A DNA stretch of 64,000 bases from positions 868,001-932,000 of the forward strand of contig NW_019028980.1 in the NCBI RefSeq assembly GCF_002105155.1. The letters are read 5' to 3'. The notes beneath the pieces were generated by a model. The model did not search any database. It worked only from the letters and a program-made list of their open reading frames with translations, and was not told where the DNA came from. The DNA is from Lobosporangium transversale (Eukaryota > Mortierellomycota > Mortierellomycetes > Mortierellales > Mortierellaceae). Below, piece by piece: positions 58,799 to 64,000 of this stretch (within the stretch, counting starts at the first letter, position 1; every line of letters starts with the position of its first letter). Made by a program: the position numbers and the translations under genes.

Positions 58799-60059
58799 TG
58801 TGCAGTAAATGTTCAAAAGAAGAAATTTTGAACCAGAAGGAGAGGGGGAAAGGGGGAAGGTTGGAAATGGAAGGAAGTCAAAGCTAAAAACTAAAAAAGT
58901 GATGGAACTAAATGAACAAAGAATTGATTCCAATGAAGGAGGAAAAAAAAAAAAAGGTTGAACGGTGAAGGAGGCAAAAAAAAAAAAAAAAAAGATTGGG
59001 TAAGTATGTCGCCAGAATATACGCCCAGCCAGGGGAAAAGGAAAGAAAAAAAAAAATGACACGTACAGCGAACATTTTTATTATTGACAATATATATATT
59101 AATGCCGTTCACACCCCTCATACACACATGACAAATCCTTCCGAGCAAAAGACAAAGGCAGCAAAGTATCCTTGAAGGCAAGCAAGAAAGTCTACAAGTC
59201 CTCTATTGAAGACGACTAGGATTTATTTTGAACGTTTTAAACATTGGAGTTAGATCAATGTTGTGCACATGTATTTGCATTAACATAAGCATTGATGCTC
59301 TTGGATCTTTATTCGAATGCACGTTGTCATAACAAAACAGCTGGAATGTCTGTGATCAATGGATCAATGATGCATTCAGTTACACACACAAAAGATGTTG
59401 TTATCTATGTTGAAATCTCTCGCACACTTACATTCACACTCACCCATACAATCCTTGTTTGTTGATTTCTTTGTTCTCCCGCCGTGCTTCCCGTCTTGCC
59501 ATACTACGATCTTGTACTGGATATATTATTGGCGAGATTGTTGTCATGGATTCAGCACGTGTGAAGGATATTACTCCCTTTCATGAATCTGGACATGCGG
59601 AAAGCTCTTTCTGAATCATCATTTCTTTAGATTTGTTGTATTCCTTTACTCTTGGCAAGTAAGGCTCGACTTGGCAGAAATTCAATAATATAAAACATGT
59701 TTATAAATCTAAGCAGCAATAGATAAAGCAGCAGTAACAGTAGCAGCAGTAACAGTCGCAACAGCAGCAAGTGAATATCCAGAAAAAAAATATTATCACG
59801 AGGATCGATTACAGAATCAGGCTCAAAAAAAAAAAAAAAAAAAAAAGAGACTTTTATAAACAGGACTGTTGTAAACATGTATTTAAAAGCTCTACATTGA
59901 GTTAAGAGGTGTTCTGCTTGCTTGTTCACAAACACCTCTCTCTGGTAGGGCTTTACTTTGCCCGAATCATATCGTGTTCTATAGACGAAAAGCTTTTGAA
60001 TGGTTTCTACGTAGAATGGTTGGCCTAGGCCGCTTAGAAGGATGCCGTTGTGAAATAAA

Positions 60060-60091
<32 letters not shown>

Positions 60092-62950
60092 CGGCATGAC
60101 GTTGCATGAGATCTAGAGATCTTATTTAGTCTAGGATGTCCATTGTTTACAAAAAGTTGTATTGATTGTTCCTATAAGGGGTTGGTGGACAAATCAGAGC
60201 TTAACGCCATATCTTCAGTCTATCATGTCTATACACCTCAATCGGAACAAAGCAAACAAAGCGCGAAAGCAAAAAGGGAATATGAATCATGGTCGCGTCT
60301 CACTTTCTAACTTTTCCTTTTTAAATACCTCAATACAACTATTGAACTAATGACTATAGATTGATTCTGGATCCTATTTTTGCATTGAGCTTATTCAAAG
60401 TTTACATCGCCAGAAACGCACTTTGCAAAGGCAGATCACATCGATGTTTTAGGAGCAGTCAACTGTCGTTATGACATGACATTTCTCAATCTAATTAGAG
60501 TCTATCAAAATTCACTCTACCTCACCTCCTATTCGAATCGTCGTTTTCAGATCTTTCTTTTACTCTATCTCAGTCTTCGGAGCATTTTATTTATTCATTT
60601 ATTTTATACTAAAGGATTAAGATCAGGACACGAGAAGAGTATACCAATTAGTGACTTTCCTCAGATATGATATCGCAGTTTTGCATACATATCCAAGCGA
60701 AAAGAGATGGAGAAGGCCCTTTTATCTATGTAGGTCAGATTAAGGATTATTGAAGATGGCTTTGTTTCATTCAATCAGAAAAGGATCACTGTGTAAAGCA
60801 ATTGAAAGGATAATTAATCTATTTTTTGAAAAAAGGTATCCTATCCACGATTGTGTGGAAGGAAAATATAGAACTGAAACCATTCAACATGCCTCAGTGT
60901 CTCTCCCAAGGTAGCACAGTTACAGATTGTTACTGGTACATGTATATATATATATATATACATATGTAACAGAGACTGGAAGGGGAAGGAAGGTTGCTTG
61001 CTGTCCTATCCTTCTCTTTGTCGTTTTTTTTCCTTCTACGTTTCTGCCTAGAACGCACCATCCCCTATAAAACCATGCCTGTGCATGGAGCAAGCTGGTC
61101 TCAGATAGAATAATCAACAAAGATGAACCAGGTTGTCTTGTTTGTCTGATTATCCATGAGGGCTTACATTCTGAGATTATGATTGGCTTAGAGTGCTTTT
61201 CAATTGAAATCTTTATACATGTGCTTTCTTGCAGTTCTCCGCCAACAACGTTCGTGTGCCGGTGAAGGGCACACTCTTTTGACATACTTGTCTAAAAGGA
61301 AAATTTTGCCGCCTATTCATTTGGCTCGTAAGCCACCGGGGAGATACTCATGCAACGGGACGTTTGGTCTTTGAGCGGTAACAGACAGAATGAAAAAACG
61401 CTTTTCATTTTGGACTTGGAATGAACAGTTAGCGCATCTTGCATGTATAAATAATGAAGTCCGTATCCTCTTCAATAAAATTCTCTTTTGAAGTATTGGT
61501 GGTATACGGGTCAAATAAAATAGGCCAAAACTCCCTTTAGCAATTATGTCAAAAGAGGGCATCCTTCGCGAACAGCGTACGTGTGTCAACGAGAGTGAGA
61601 GCTAATAGGCTACAGCTATTGAATAGAAACTACAATACTCCCTCACAACACATTGAACCGGCACGATACCGAGTGTAGAAAGTATGCTGTTTTTATTGCT
61701 TTGTTTGGATGACCGCAGCTTGTCCAACCACAAAAAGGGCTACTTGCTTTGTTGATTAGATAGAGACAGCTCCTTTGTCTTCTGTGTCGGATTTTGGATT
61801 GTTGGTGTCAGTTTGGTCGGTGTCACCTAGGACGGGCGAAGCGATCCCTGCGGGTCGTCGGTGAGTTTTTTATTATAGTTTATGGTTCCGTTCAGAATGC
61901 ACTGTATCATTCTGGATAAAGTCAATAGACAAATAAACACATGGAAGACATCAAGGTATGTTTGTGTATAGTTCAGATCCTTCTTCACTTTTACCCAACG
62001 TTATAGAACATGTCGGAGGGAAAAAAAGGAACAGATGAGACTTTTTAAGACAAAAATTTACGCTTTGGCCCCTGTCTGCAACACACACACACGCTTCGAC
62101 CACTCGGCGGGTTCTCACTGTACAGGAACAAGCCCTTAAAAAAATTTTTTTTCTGCACAGACACTCCCCTCTTTTGCTTTTTTGCTTTGGTACGACAACC
62201 AAAAAAAAGAGGGCTCTCAATTTCTTTTTTGCGCTCGCACCCTTTTTCTGTCTCTCATCGAAGACTTGATGTTTATATTACCTATCAGCTCAAATCAAAT
62301 AGTCTACTTGTGTTCCTTGTATTCAGTCTTCATGAACAGTCCAATCCGTTTGATGGTCATCGAATTTACTTTCCTCTTCCCCCCCGTGCGCACGCGTGTT
62401 TTTCTAAGACAGGTCTTTGTCTCACATCTCTATGCCCTGCGTCTGTGTGCTGCAACAAAGACATAAACAATGCACATCTTCGCACACTACCTGTCGCTTA
62501 CTTACTCCACGGTAGTGGTAAAACGATGACTGATAGTGAAATGAAGAATTCTTTTTAAACATATAAATACACCTTTGAACCTCCATCTTTCCTCCTGTTT
62601 CCTTGAAACGTCCATTCCTCTCCAAGCGCGGATATACCCCTCCTTTTGTTACCTCTTCCACTTGTTATTTGCACTCTGGGACAATCGCTTCACCTTATAT
62701 ACTTATACATAATAAACATACACTCTCCCTACAGAAAAAAGATATATTGTGTACTCTAATATCCGTTTCGTTTCGTCTATCCTCTTTTTTAGCAGCTTTC
62801 ACTCTTCGCTCATTCTTGGTTCATTCACTCTTTCAACAATTCTCATTCCAACTTTGAATCATCAACTACAACTTTTTGTTTTTTAAACCTTTTTTTTTTT
62901 TTTTTTTTTTTTTAACTACATACTCTTTGTAATATTGTGTTCTACTCAGC
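58799..62950. other. Long divergent intergenic region
   Basis: About 4.1 kb between Hap2 and the next gene without a recognised coding sequence. It has A/T runs (58941-58953, 58977-58993, 59824-59846, 60061-60091), a CAG/TAACAG-rich stretch (59713-59768), a TA microsatellite at 60941-60960 and a T-run at 62890-62912. The open frames are short and lack motifs. The 250 bases before 62951 are a CT-rich leader. Confidence 0.45.
60941..60960. repeat. (TA)n microsatellite
   Basis: Ten TA units in a row, flanked by CATG and CATATG. Confidence 0.9.
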
Positions 62951-64000
62951 ATGCCTCCAATGACAGTGTCTGACTATCCAAATATGATCACACCCAAATA
63001 TTTCCACCAAAATACGGTCATGCCTTTGTCTGAGGCGAACTTGTGCAAGCACACTATGCAGGTAAAGAACCCATTCTCCTTCTCTTTTACCATGATTCTT
63101 TCATTTATTCTTTTCTATGGATCTCGATGAACCAGACATAGAGATAAGGAAGACTTGGATTTAAGGCTCGTAATAAAATTTTCATTCCTTCATCGGATCG
63201 ACATTTGGTTATGAAATTCATCCAGAGAAGGAAACTATTAAACAAAAAAAATTGTCCATGTAACCCCTGTTCACTGCCTCTTTTTTTTCAATCAAAACTT
63301 TGTGTTTCCTTGGTCCCCCGTTCTACGCACCCCGAATTTTGTTACTATAGCATTCCTTCATGTGCCCTTTTTGGGTTGTCTTTTTTTTTTTTGGTCACTT
63401 GTTTTTTTATTTTTTTTATTTTTTTATTTTTTATTGTTTCGATGACTATTCATGCAACACTGTTGATCATTTGACTACTCTCTCCTGTACATCTTTAACA
63501 TTTTACCCTCTATATTAAACACAATCCTTTTTGTTGTTGTTGTTGTTTGCGCAACAGATGAGCCCTGTGTCGCGCCAAGCAAAACTGGTTCATATCATAG
63601 GCTATGTCGATCGGCAACGAGAGCTCGTCTCATCAGAAGAACCCGTTCATCAAGCGATGAAGGCTTCGGCGACCAAGAGTAGTCGTCTTGTTGCTGCTAG
63701 AGGCGCTGGCGCTTCTGCTCCTGCAACTGTCCGTGGGGGCGACGACGAGATGAACAGTGTCATCTATGATGATATCACTCCTTCGGGGACCATAACCCCC
63801 ATGCTTACGTCCACAAACATACATGCACAACTGCCCATTGCGATGCGCATGAGGTCCCAGCAAATCAAGCCCACAACTCACCAACACTCACAACAGTTGT
63901 CCATCAAGAAAACCCCTGAAAAGCGAATGTCAGAACCCATTGTATCGCCTATGGGGATCTTTGCATATCAGCAACAGCAGAATCAACTGCAACTGCGTAG
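62951..64000 (+). CDS. Unrecognised gene, 5' part only
   Basis: Exon 1 62951-63061 (MPPMTVSDYPNMITPKYFHQ and on to KHTMQ) and exon 2 from 63558 (MSPVSRQAKLVHIIGYVDRQ) joined in phase 0; the frame remains open to the window end, 184 complete codons seen. The first 65 residues are mixed in composition and could be the start of a folded domain; the rest is Ala/Ser, then Thr/Met, then Gln-rich and appears disordered. A CT-rich leader and good GTAAAG donor and CAACAG acceptor support a real gene. I do not recognise the family. Confidence 0.65.

Overview
The window is a stretch of nuclear DNA from a fungus, most likely an early-diverging one (Mucoromycota, probably the Mortierella group). The evidence is spliceosomal introns in almost every gene, fungal regulators (Hap2 with a split CBF-B core, a CYS3/MetR-type bZIP, a Ras2/RasB-type GTPase) and a cell-surface kelch protein with one membrane span, a type common in Mortierellaceae. 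The lineage call is inference. Long poly(A)/poly(T) tracts fill introns and intergenic DNA but are absent from coding exons. I saw no rRNA gene, tRNA gene or CRISPR array.

Layout. 1-1095: low-complexity DNA and a possible interrupted small gene. 1096-6608: a hAT-like DNA transposon with unusually long (about 0.7 kb), nearly identical inverted terminal repeats and a decayed transposase. 6609-8660: an AT-rich repeat and intergenic DNA. 8661-10882: enolase (+), convergent with a Ras2-type GTPase (-, 11359-13907). 16758-18957: AtuA-family protein (-). 20147-21232: CYS3/Met4-like bZIP (+). 21908-23725: PX-like protein (+). 24031-25683: Utp30-type ribosomal-L1 protein (-). 27740-29138: the 23-kDa iron-sulfur subunit of complex I (+). 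29668-30145: two small ORFs (-). 30808-34008: EST1/SMG7-like protein (+). 35926-38070: secreted copper radical oxidase with a chitin-binding module (+). 38691-40918: FAD-dependent monooxygenase (+). 43328-48937: MRP-type (ABCC) transporter (+). 49233-51524: kelch membrane protein (-). 53245-54288: unknown charged polyQ protein (+). 55827-57038: FAR-17a/AIG1-like membrane protein (+). 57262-58798: Hap2/NF-YA (-). 62951 to the window end: start of an unknown gene (+).

These are mostly independent housekeeping and accessory genes, with no operon and no obvious biosynthetic cluster. Loose links are respiration and its regulator (complex I subunit, Hap2), signalling (Ras, PX protein), and secreted or surface functions (copper oxidase, kelch protein).

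Most striking is the Ras gene. Its G1/switch I region is split over exons of 30, 18, 18, 22 and, as the frame requires, only 2 nt. The FAD monooxygenase has an 11-nt exon and an apparent GC-AG intron. Exon models were built by eye from splice sites, frame continuity and conserved motifs; all summed coding lengths are multiples of three, but no transcript data were available.
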